Source: Bedellia somnulentella (Eukaryota > Arthropoda > Insecta > Lepidoptera > Bedelliidae). Taken from it: a DNA stretch of 64,000 bases. This document shows positions 47,401 to 54,515 of this stretch, in pieces. The DNA is taken from the NCBI GenBank assembly GCA_963576735.1, contig OY755177.1, forward strand, positions 11,222,001 to 11,286,000. Direction: 5' to 3'. Under the pieces are notes generated by a model that saw nothing but the letters and a program-made list of their open reading frames with translations, did not search any database and was not told the origin of the DNA. The number at the start of each line of letters is the position of its first letter. Within the stretch, counting starts at the first letter, position 1. Position numbers and translations under genes: made by a program.

Positions 47401-50400
47401 TAGAAAAATATATAAATATAATAAGCTCTAAGTTGCCTACATTTACAATTAATAAAAACTCAGATACTAGCTATGATATCTTTTATATTGTTTTGATAAA
47501 TGAGTTTAATGAAATTTTCAATGTAAAAAATTTAACTATTACCAGTAAATTTAAGTTTTGTGAGTGGGCAACACCAAGTATTTATAGATCAAGAGAAAAA
47601 CTCTTCGATTTATATGATCAAAAAGCTTATAGTAATAATAATGAATTGAGTGAATATGTAAAAAAATACTCAAAAATATTTAATAAAGTATGTAAAGAGG
47701 CTAAAGCCAGATACCTAAGCCGACGTATCCGAACATCCGATAATAAAGTTAAAACAGTGTGGAATATTATCAACACCCAAACAGGCCGAGGTAAACCATG
47801 TGATCAGGAGTTCTGTGTTCGATCTGATAAAGGTCTGACTACCTCTAATGAGGAAATCGCTTGTATTTTTGAAAAATATTTTACTGACATACCATCAAAA
47901 ACAACTGAATATTTAAACACATCGGTCATAAAAGCTCAACACTTGTTACAACAAAATGTTGATAGGTGCGAAACTTTGTTTTGTTTTAAAGATGTCAGCC
48001 CTACAGATATCGAAAAATGTTTTAAATCATTTAAACTAAAAAGTTCTGAAGACATTTGGGGTATGTCAGTGAAAGTTTGCCATAATTTTATTGTAACTTT
48101 GGCTCCATATTTAGCAGATATATTTAATGAATGTATAAGAAATAAAATCTTTCCAAATCTCATGAAGCATAGTAAAATTGTACCACTTCTTAAATCCGGA
48201 GGAGATAAAATTAGTCCTGATGGTTATAGACCCATATCAATTCTGCCAGTTTTAAGTAAAATATTCGAAAAACTAATGTTCAATCAAATGCTTTTGCATT
48301 TCGCTTCAAACAAATTGTTTCATCCAAAACAATTTGGCTTTACGAAGGGCCGCTCTACCACCGATGCAGGCGTTGCCTTAATGAAACACATTTTTGATTC
48401 GTGGGAACGCAAAAATGATGCTATTGGTTTGTTTTGCGATCTTACGAAGGCATTTGATTGTGCAGATCATGAAATCCTTTTTATTAAATTAGAACATTAT
48501 GGCATACAAGGTGACGCACTTAAATTAATAAAGTCTTACTTTTCGGATCGGATACAGAAAGTGCAAATCAATAATGCAATATCACCTGGAACTCATGTAA
48601 AAATGGGTGTTCCGCAGGGTTCTATTTTGGGCCCATTTTTATTTTTAGTTTATATTAATGATTTGCCGTTCATGGTCGAGAAAATGTCCGAGATAGTGTT
48701 ATTTGCTGATGATACTTCTTTAGTATTTGACGTTGAAAGAAATAATCAGAATATTGACGAGGTGAATAACACGGTTTCACAGATTCAAACATGGTTTGCT
48801 TCCAATAATCTTGTACTGAATGGTAAAAAAACCAAATGCATTAAATTTGTATTACCTAATGTTAGGTGCGTTGATAACGAAATAATTTTAAATAATGAAA
48901 AGTTAGTATTTTCGGATAACACAGTTTTCTTAGGGATAACTCTGGACTCCAAGCTCCAATGGGGACCCCACATTAGCTCACTAGCTGGCAGGCTAAGTAG
49001 TGCTGCATATGCCGTTAGGAAAATAAGACATTTGACAGATGTACAGACAGCTCGATTAGTTTATTACAGCTATTTTCATAGTGTAATGTCTTACGGTATT
49101 TTACTCTGGGGCAGAGCAGCTGATGTTGGTTCCATATTTATTCTCCAAAAGAGAGCAATAAGAGCTATATACAATTTGAGATCCCGAGATTCCTTGAGGG
49201 AATTGTTTAAAACAATAAATATAATGACACTGCCATGTCAATATATTTATGAAAATATTATGTATGTAAGAAAGAATCAGGCCTCTTTTGTGAAAAATTG
49301 TGACAGACATATTCGAAACCTGAGAGACAACAATAAAATATCAGTACCAAAATACAGATTGTCAAAAGTAAATACATCTTTCATGGGGTTATGCGTAAAA
49401 ATGTATAATAAAATACCTGAGGACATTTTAAATTTAACAGAAACAAAATTCAAAGCAGCAGTTAAAAAAAATCTTAGTTCGAAAGCCTATTACAATGTCA
49501 ATGATTACATTAATGATGAAGTGGCTTGGTGTCATCAGGGCTCTGTGCAGGATGTTTCCGGGCTAACACCAAAATTGTAATGGACGTTAAAAAAAGATGT
49601 GTGTTGACGAGTTTCTTACGGGTTCTTCTCTCAACAAAACACCTTCCGAATCCGAAGTAAACTTAGTATTAAGTTAAAATTTGACGTTCAAAAAACAAAG
49701 ATTTATCTTTTTATTTTGAAATAAATGATTATTTTATTTTATTTTATTTTTATTTTATCGCCCAAAAATCCCTTAAAAGCCCCAACACCGTTAGTCGCCT
49801 CTTACGTACACCCACCGGCAGAAATGGGGTAGTGTTATTCTAAGCCGACACTACACAGCTAATTACACATTTAGCATAATAGTTTATTAATAGACGAAAC
49901 ATTGCAGCAATACTAATAGAGTTTGTGAGGTTTAAATATATTTGTCTTTGTTATAATTTGTACTTCTTAGTTGATTTATAGAATATCTTTTGAGATTTTA
50001 ATTGATGGCAGAAATTAAACTAGCAATTTCCTTGATGAACAAGTCAGTAGTTCTGTTTTCTATCATTGAAATAATTTTATCCTTACATCACCAGTCATTT
50101 TTACTTAACCGTTAGATTCAAAATTTTGTAACTCTCATACATAATAAGATTCGATTAAGCATAAATAAACCATGCGAGATTATCCAAAATCATAGAACAG
50201 GGCTATCAATAGTCTCTGCCTACACCAATAGGAACTAATGGCGTGAGTATACGAGTATGTATGCATGAAATATGTAACCCTACTTACTGCGAATTGTTTC
50301 ACGAGTAACAATGTCCGTGTAATGACCTGTAGAATCTTCAACAATTTCAGTATTGTTGTACAAGTCCAACCCGTAGTAGTGTTTGTTATTGTGAATCTGA

Positions 50401-53400
50401 AACATACTTTATCATTAATGTGTTCAAATAATTAGACATATAGCACGAAAAACTTGTAATAAAAATCTTTTTGAGGAAATCGTTGTGTCTCCTTGTGTTT
50501 CTGTCTGTCTTTACGGCCTCGAAAGAATTCGTAGGACATGGTTCTTGAAAGTTGTGATTTGGCATAAGAAAAATTATCTTTGGAGTTATAAAAGATTTTT
50601 ATATTTAACATTGAAACATATAAAAACTTGTTTAAAAATATTGCGAATTAAGTATCATAATATGTATGGATTAGAGGTCGTTAATACGAGTATGTTGTTG
50701 ATAAGTATTCAAGTGTCTACCCTTACAAAGGTTAAGTGATTACTTGCATATATGAAAAAAGTGTTTGTACATAAATACATAAACATAAACGTTCTCGCCG
50801 AATATCCCCGAAGGGGTTGGCAGAGGTACTAATACTTCTGAACATCACGTGACTTTGTCACCTGGTGTTCAGAGTACCCACGTTTCGCATGGACAGTGTA
50901 CTCACGTGATAGGGGGCAGGCCTATCGCCGTTTTGTACGAATACACTGTCACATGACTAAGTACAACTCAGTCATGTGGGTTTCCTCACGATGTTTTCCC
51001 TCACCGTTAACAACCATGATAAATTAACCACACATATGTCTTTAGAAAAGACAAATTGGTGTAGGCCCGACCCGGGATTTGAACACTAGTCGCTTGCACG
51101 TTAACCGGTGTTCTACCCATTGAGCTATCACGTCGTCTGTATCATGTGTGTACTTACTTCTATAGTTTGGTGAGTGTAGTAATCAACTGAGGAGTGATGA
51201 CTTCCGTAAAAGGAATTATATCCCCTATTATTTGGTAGATAGTGGTTTCGTGACTGTCCCAATCCCCAAGTGCCCACATAGTGCGTCTCGTACCCTAACT
51301 TGTTTAAATATACTGGTAAAAGCTTTTCTTGAATTGGCAATCCTCTATCTTCAGCGGCTCCTATATCCCCACTTTGGATACCTGGCAACATTTAACATTA
51401 ATAGATATACAACTTCAAATATGTAAAATGTTTTAACTTTAATAAAAGAAGGTTTTCTTTTCTACTCCAAAATATCTTTCGTCAACAATAAGATGTGTTC
51501 ATCAAAATATGTAACACTTATTAAATCAGTAGAACAGCGGATTTTTCTTTTACATAGAAAGAGAAAGAAAGAGAGAGACATTTATTCGCTGTAAAGATGA
51601 GCAAGAAAAATACAAAAAATATAAGAAAAATATAGATGAAACATTAGTAGTAACCATGTTGAAGAACTTCCTGTTCATTAACAAAAAGGCCATTAAAATG
51701 TTTGCATTGACATATTATATGTGCTTACTGTGTCGTGTGCTTACAAAATGTAACTAAGATACGAGGCACCTTTTTGTAAAAGAGGTGAAAACAAAATCTT
51801 AATAAGCTTGCTCTATAAAAAGAAAAAAAATGTAATAATATTGACACTGTTAACGATGAAATGGATTTCTGATAATTATATTTAAATATTCGAAATTAAT
51901 TGTGATAGTTTCCTCTTACCTAATTTAGAAGGATATTTTCCAGTTAAGAAAGCACTTTTAGAAGGCGTTTCATAACCATCAGTGTAATGTTGATGCAGCA
52001 TGACGCCATGAAAAGCCATGGTGTCCAAGTTTGGTGTCAATATTTGATCGGAGCCGTGAAAACTGACATCGTTCCATCCCTGAAATGAAGCAACAAGTTA
52101 GGCGTTAACGCCTCTGACTTTTATATACTCACGGCTATGAATCCCTTGAAGGGGTAGCCAAAGCTAGGGAATCAGAAATCCCTCAGCCACTTTTGGAAGT
52201 TGCGCGGGGAAGAGATGGTGGAATAAAGGTTGTTGGTGATGGGTCTCCAACCGCATCGCCCAAAAATCCCTTAAAAGCCCCAATACCGTTAGTCGCCTCT
52301 TACGTACACCCACCGGAAGAAATGGGATAGTGTTATTCTAAGCCGACACTACACAGCTACTACTACTTTTAGAGTCAACTTGAAGTTGTGTACGTCCTAA
52401 CATTTTGTATACTAGTGTAAGAGTGAAATTACCAACATGGTTTTACCAACAGTGCTCATCGAAGCGACTAAAAATGTTCGTGAAAACGTCAAAGTAAGTA
52501 TCAATAAGCCATGGTTTTAGTACTTAAAAGCTTACACTATACACTTCATTTGGTCCTAATGAGTAAGGCAAATATTATTATTGATTTTCACTATTTAATG
52601 ATCCATACGAACCTCTTGCACTTCCCTCACATTTGCTCTTATCATACATGATCTTTTACTCATCTCACAGTGCATTATTTAACTTCTGGTACTTGCAAAT
52701 AATAATAATTTAAACAAGATAATTGACATAATTTGAATGTTTTTGTTCATGAAAACCTCATGTGGGTATTATTTCTAATAAATAAAGCTATTGGCAGAGC
52801 AACTGGGGCAAATACCCGAGGTCGCGGGTTCGATTCCCGCCTGTGTCGAAGTTTTTTTTTCCTTTATTTATCCTTCATTTATTAGTAATAATCCCCACAT
52901 GAAGTTTTCATGAACAAAACATTCAAATTATGTGATAGTTAGGCGTTCTCAACATTTGAATTCTATCTGAAAAGATAGAGACAAGTGGACTTCCGAATTT
53001 GTAATAAAAATCAGAGGAAGGGAACGCAAACAATACTTAAACGCGTAAAAGAAACAAAGGCTAGAAGAATTTCACACTGGACGCCATTGACACTGTAGCT
53101 CAATTGGCAGAGCGACGGGGGCGTATACCCGAGGTCGCGGGTTCGATCCCCGCCGGTGTCGATTTTTTTAAATATATTTTATATAACTTTATTTATTAAG
53201 ATAATTGGCTTTCTTGAAACAAATGTAACATACATACATACATATACTCACGGCTATAAATCCCTAAAAGGGGTAGCCAGAGCTGAGAAATTAGAAATTT
53301 CTCAGCCACTTTTGGAATTTTAGTGGGGAAAAGATGGTAAAATAAAGGTTGTTGGTGATGGGTCTCCAACCGCATCGCCCAAAAATCCCTTATAAAGCCC

Positions 53401-53746
53401 CAATACCGTTAGTCGCCTCTTACGTACACCCACCGGAAGAAATGGGGTAGTGTCGGCTTAGAATAGAAACAAATATAAGAAAGTAGAATAAGACTTTAAA
53501 TGGTTGCTATGAGCTAACATGCATTTAATAGATATTTTTCACATTACTCATATAACTTACTAATGAAGCAACCAAAGGGAACATCACAAAAATGTTTGAC
53601 GTTCAACCAAAACTCCTCAACTAATACATTGAACTACTTACCAAGTCGTTACACATTATAACCAACATGTGCGGCTTTTCAATTTCTTGGGCCAAAGACC
53701 ATGTTAGAAATAATGGAAGTAAAAGCCAGTTCAACCGTAAAGTCAT
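44090..53746 (-). CDS. Arylsulfatase B-like protein, predicted catalytically inactive (7 exons, 600 aa)
   Basis: Join (minus): 53746-53642, 52079-51920, 51381-51158, 50396-50288, 45458-45306, 45228-44557, 44469-44090. That is 1803 nt in one open frame, and every intron is GT-AG. Residues 1-19 are a signal peptide, so the product is secreted or lysosomal. The sulfatase fold motifs are in order: KPHMLVIMCNDLGWNDVSFHG, TPSKSAFLTGKYP, GYETHYVGTWGLG, FLHVSHPVAH, NGAPTIGPKQNFG, PLRG..GTPWEGGVR, HITDWCPTL. Compared with the ten arylsulfatase B active-site residues, only D34, H220 and N284 remain. The others read N33 for Asp, E72 for the formylglycine Cys, K76 for Arg, T126 for Lys, G128 for His, Q283 for Asp and Q305 for Lys. 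Sulfate ester hydrolysis is therefore not expected. Arylsulfatase B itself removes sulfate from glycosaminoglycans, and a ligand-binding or regulatory role is inferred here. Transposons fill introns 1, 3 and 4. Confidence 0.93.
44557..45228 (-). CDS. Sulfatase-like gene, exon 6
   Basis: Residues 251-475. Holds IAQNGA, where the metal-binding Asp of the family's DNG is Gln283, then PLRGIQGTPWEGGVR, where the catalytic Lys is Gln305, and HITDWCPTL. An NDS glycosylation sequon is present. The flanking introns are very short (77 and 87 bp). Confidence 0.92.
45306..45458 (-). CDS. Sulfatase-like gene, exon 5
   Basis: Residues 200-251 (KRLFLHVSHPVAHIGGG...). His220 matches the conserved active-site His of arylsulfatase B. 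Acceptor TTACAG, donor GTAAGA. Confidence 0.9.
45938..46030 (-). repeat. Rep-A fragment, left arm of a head-to-head pair (intron 4)
   Basis: CTTCCAAAAATGACTGAA, AAGCTCTGGCTTCCCATTTT, AGGGATTTATAGCTGTGAG and (TATG)n. It faces the plus copy at 46043 across the microsatellite. Confidence 0.7.
46043..46190 (+). repeat. Rep-A copy, first part, split by a LINE
   Basis: Consensus-like from ACATACATACATATACTCAC to TCTCCAACCGCATCG. The remainder resumes at 49757 after the LINE. Joining the two halves restores an unbroken Rep-A. Confidence 0.92.
46192..46596 (+). pseudogene. LINE ORF1, C-terminal part (esterase-like), truncated
   Basis: The open frame begins at the truncation point and runs 134 codons to TAA. 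IVVLVGNSIGL followed by INKLLEIQKIYKCKFIFCTF and a later LGTVYIPLNQKRNIAKLLAY resembles the SGNH/esterase domain found in ORF1 of CR1/L2-type LINEs. The N-terminal part of ORF1 is missing. Confidence 0.5.
46605..49580 (+). CDS. LINE ORF2: endonuclease and reverse transcriptase, intact
   Basis: 991 codons from ATG at 46605, eight bases after the ORF1 stop. The N-terminal third is an apurinic-like endonuclease, with VTEHWL, GDFNVD near residue 177 and a SDHSG motif at its end. Next come a linker and the reverse transcriptase: DGYRPISILPVLSKIFEKLM, QFGFTKGRST, FCDLTKAFDCADHE, VPQGSILGPFLFLVYINDLP and the catalytic FADD at residues 700-703. The C-terminal tail includes ILLWGRAADVG and QKRAIRAIY. 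No stop or frameshift is seen, so the protein could be functional. The truncated 5' end makes autonomous expression unlikely unless a neighbouring promoter drives it. Confidence 0.93.
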   Translation: MEEPPVVLKSSPNINIVNKEGGSSGNINKKNTLQGVSQFKLVCQNTQGFSCKELEIELFLEKYEIDCLCVTEHWLKNCELIFGFENYYLASNYCRNSKACGGSAIFLKNNIKSKIRNDIVKLSVEQVVELSCIELKNYFLVCVYRPPYNQNYDKFENVMEDVLSKVFRNKKRIIICGDFNVDLLQDSYLKTRLMSLFQSFNLENLFLEPTRIKTCLDNVFTNADFSSKSVINKLKSDHSGLFVSFPLEIPEPKIVIKKRHITASKVEKYINIISSKLPTFTINKNSDTSYDIFYIVLINEFNEIFNVKNLTITSKFKFCEWATPSIYRSREKLFDLYDQKAYSNNNELSEYVKKYSKIFNKVCKEAKARYLSRRIRTSDNKVKTVWNIINTQTGRGKPCDQEFCVRSDKGLTTSNEEIACIFEKYFTDIPSKTTEYLNTSVIKAQHLLQQNVDRCETLFCFKDVSPTDIEKCFKSFKLKSSEDIWGMSVKVCHNFIVTLAPYLADIFNECIRNKIFPNLMKHSKIVPLLKSGGDKISPDGYRPISILPVLSKIFEKLMFNQMLLHFASNKLFHPKQFGFTKGRSTTDAGVALMKHIFDSWERKNDAIGLFCDLTKAFDCADHEILFIKLEHYGIQGDALKLIKSYFSDRIQKVQINNAISPGTHVKMGVPQGSILGPFLFLVYINDLPFMVEKMSEIVLFADDTSLVFDVERNNQNIDEVNNTVSQIQTWFASNNLVLNGKKTKCIKFVLPNVRCVDNEIILNNEKLVFSDNTVFLGITLDSKLQWGPHISSLAGRLSSAAYAVRKIRHLTDVQTARLVYYSYFHSVMSYGILLWGRAADVGSIFILQKRAIRAIYNLRSRDSLRELFKTINIMTLPCQYIYENIMYVRKNQASFVKNCDRHIRNLRDNNKISVPKYRLSKVNTSFMGLCVKMYNKIPEDILNLTETKFKAAVKKNLSSKAYYNVNDYINDEVAWCHQGSVQDVSGLTPKL
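49757..49860 (+). repeat. Rep-A copy, second part, after the LINE
   Basis: Continues from ATCGCCCAAAAATCCCTTAA through CGTTAGTCGCCTCTTACGTA to the terminus TTCTAAGCCGACACTACACA. Confidence 0.92.
49861..50287. other. Intron 4 of the sulfatase-like gene, 3'-flank; Rep-B at 50203-50258
   Basis: AT-rich intronic sequence. The minus-oriented Rep-B fragment reads GCTATCAATAGTCTCTGCCT, ACACCAATAGGAACTAATGG and CGTGAGTATACG. Confidence 0.5.
50288..50396 (-). CDS. Sulfatase-like gene, exon 4
   Basis: Residues 164-200 (IHNNKHYYGLDLYNNTEIVE...). It matches the region before the central strand, where arylsulfatase B reads ALDF-like sequence. It contains an NNT glycosylation sequon. Acceptor TTTCAG, donor GTAAGT. 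Confidence 0.9.
50397..50775. other. Intron 3, unique part
   Basis: AT-rich. The 84-codon plus ORF at 50485-50739 is not recognisable and lies antisense within the intron. Confidence 0.4.
50776..51134 (-). repeat. SINE-1, full length, in intron 3 next to a splice donor
   Basis: On the minus strand: head GACGTGATAGCTCAATGGG, B box GTTCAAATCCCGGG, complete body and CCCCTTCGGGG. The tail ends in a TTTATG-like repeat. It is nearly identical to the copy at 29783-30148, including GCAAGCGACTAGTGTTC, and is sense with respect to the gene. It starts only 23 bases after the exon 3 donor. Confidence 0.9.
51158..51381 (-). CDS. Sulfatase-like gene, exon 3
   Basis: Residues 89-163. LPIQEKLLPVYLNKLGYETH and GYNSFYGSHHSSVDYYTH match the arylsulfatase B pattern. 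In VGTWGLG the family's catalytic Lys and His (VGKWHLG) are Thr126 and Gly128. Donor GTAAGT. Confidence 0.93.
51382..51919. other. Intron 2 of the sulfatase-like gene
   Basis: 538 bp, AT-rich, with an AGAAAGAGAAAGAAAGAGAG purine-rich run at about 51557-51580. No repeat family recognised. Confidence 0.6.
51920..52079 (-). CDS. Sulfatase-like gene, exon 2 (degenerate sulfatase signature)
   Basis: Residues 36-89. GWNDVSFHGSDQILTPNLDT is typical of arylsulfatase B. The sulfatase signature C-x-P-S-R is here E72-T-P-S-K76 (YETPSKSAFLTGKYP). It therefore lacks the cysteine that the formylglycine-generating enzyme modifies. Acceptor TTTCAG, donor GTAAGA. Confidence 0.95.
52121..52359 (+). repeat. 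Rep-A copy, full length (intron 1)
   Basis: ATATACTCACGGCTATGAAT, AGGGGTAGCCAAAGC, GGGTCTCCAACCGCATCGCC, TTAGTCGCCTCTTACGTACA and TTCTAAGCCGACACTACACA. It begins about 40 bases upstream of the exon 2 acceptor. Confidence 0.9.
52726..52933. mobile_element. Foldback MITE enclosing a tRNA-like sequence (intron 1)
   Basis: Two arms of about 62-70 bp, 52726-52787 and 52865-52933, are inverted copies sharing ACATAATTTGAATGTTTT, GTTCATGAAAAC and CTAATAAAT. Between them lies a tRNA-like sequence with a B box and an oligo-T. Flanks GATAATTGA and GATAGTTAG may be a degraded 9-bp target duplication, the length seen for the solo arm at 38425-38475. Confidence 0.8.
52788..52853 (+). other. tRNA-like module inside the MITE
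   Basis: TTGGCAGAGC (part of a D arm), ACCCGAGGTCGCGGG, B box GGTTCGATTCC and CCGCCTGTGTCGA, then nine Ts (a Pol III terminator) from 52850. The acceptor 5' strand and part of the A box are missing. The last 40 bases match the tRNA-like sequence at 53089-53161 almost exactly. Confidence 0.7.
53089..53161 (+). tRNA. tRNA-like sequence, probable pseudo-tRNA
   Basis: 73 bases with a perfect tRNA length plan: acceptor stem GACACTG/CGGTGTC (7 bp with one G-U), D stem GCTC/GAGC, T arm GCGGG-TTCGATC-CCCGC, A box TAGCTCAATTGG, B box GGTTCGATCCC, and a run of Ts right after it. The anticodon arm does not fit. The best stem, CGGG/CCCG, leaves an 8-base loop GGCGTATA with no U33, so no anticodon can be assigned. 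It is probably a repeat-derived or decayed tRNA rather than a working one. Confidence 0.6.
53230..53468 (+). repeat. Rep-A copy with inverted terminus (intron 1)
   Basis: Consensus-like from (ACAT)n to GAAGAAATGGGGTAGTG. The final block then reads TCGGCTTAGAATAG, the reverse complement of the usual CTATTCTAAGCCGA. Confidence 0.85.
53642..53746 (-). CDS. Sulfatase-like gene, exon 1 (signal peptide)
   Basis: ATG at 53746. MTLRLNWLLLPLFLTWSLA is a signal peptide, followed by QEIEKPHMLVIMCNDL. In this block the first of the two metal-binding Asp residues of arylsulfatase B is Asn33. The donor is GTAAGT at 53641. Confidence 0.92.
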
Positions 53747-53786
53747 CTTGTCAGTTGCTCTTCAATAAAACAACTAAACAAGGCAA

Positions 53787-53792
53787 TTATAA
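53787..53792 (-). promoter_or_regulatory. TATA-like element upstream of the sulfatase-like gene
   Basis: TATAAT within CTTATAATTG on the minus strand, about 41 bases before the ATG. If it is used, the 5'UTR would be very short. Pattern match only. Confidence 0.25.
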
Positions 53793-54497
53793 GAAGAGAC
53801 CTCCTCTCCTTAATCTCCACAGGCGACTGTCATAAAATTATTCAAGGAAACTAAAATGTGCAAGTGTTTTTCACATAATGTAACCGTATATTTACTCATT
53901 AATATTCCATGATTCTGTCGAGTACAATTTACAAATTTTATTATCGTTTATCAATAAAAACATCATGTTAGAATCTTAAAGATTCAGTTATCATACAAGT
54001 AATCTTGTAAGACCAACTTTTTCATAGTCAGTTGTTAATCACTTATCTATTTTATAGCCTTTGTTTTACTTAATAGTTAATGCGCTTTTAATAATGTTTA
54101 TTAACACCTCTCTTTTCCTCGCAAATTCAATATACGCAAAATACTCCACACTTGTGTCAACTTTGCCAATATTGTTTGATAACCAATACTGCTATCATCA
54201 CCTCGAATATTATTAAAATTATTGTGAAGGCCCATAATTTAATTTAAAACATATTTTACAACAATTTATCTTATTCATAAGTCTTGCGAGTGACTTCCTT
54301 GCAAGGACAAATGACGACTTTTTTTTATTTATTTAAGATAGATGATTCTTGAGCAAATAGTACACTGTATATTATTCATACTGTAATTAACTACTCCTGG
54401 CAATAAAGTAAAATTCTTCCATACGAGCTATGCATTCCAACTCTTTGTTTTTGTGATAAATGTTATATATACCTTTAAAACTATATAAGATGGTGTT
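53793..54497. other. Upstream region of the sulfatase-like gene, no recognised feature
   Basis: AT-rich and unique within the window. It separates the gene's start from the LINE array. Confidence 0.4.
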
Positions 54498-54515
54498 TAA
54501 TAATAATAATAATAA
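54498..54515 (+). repeat. (TAA)6 at the left edge of the Dong array
   Basis: Six TAA units ending exactly where Dong copy 1 begins. Confidence 0.9.

Larger units (their letters stand above)
46191..49756 (+). mobile_element. CR1/L2-group LINE, 5'-truncated, inserted in Rep-A
   Basis: 3.57 kb, inserted between the two halves of a Rep-A copy. ATCG occurs at both junctions (46187-46190 and 49757-49760), a 4-base duplication or microhomology. It holds the end of ORF1, a complete ORF2 and a short 3'UTR ending in an ATTTT-rich tail with an AATAAA-like signal (GAAATAAATG near 49720). It lies in intron 4 of the sulfatase-like gene, antisense to it. 5' truncation is normal for target-primed reverse transcription. 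Clade placement is by motif style only; Daphne or Crack would also fit. Confidence 0.88.
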
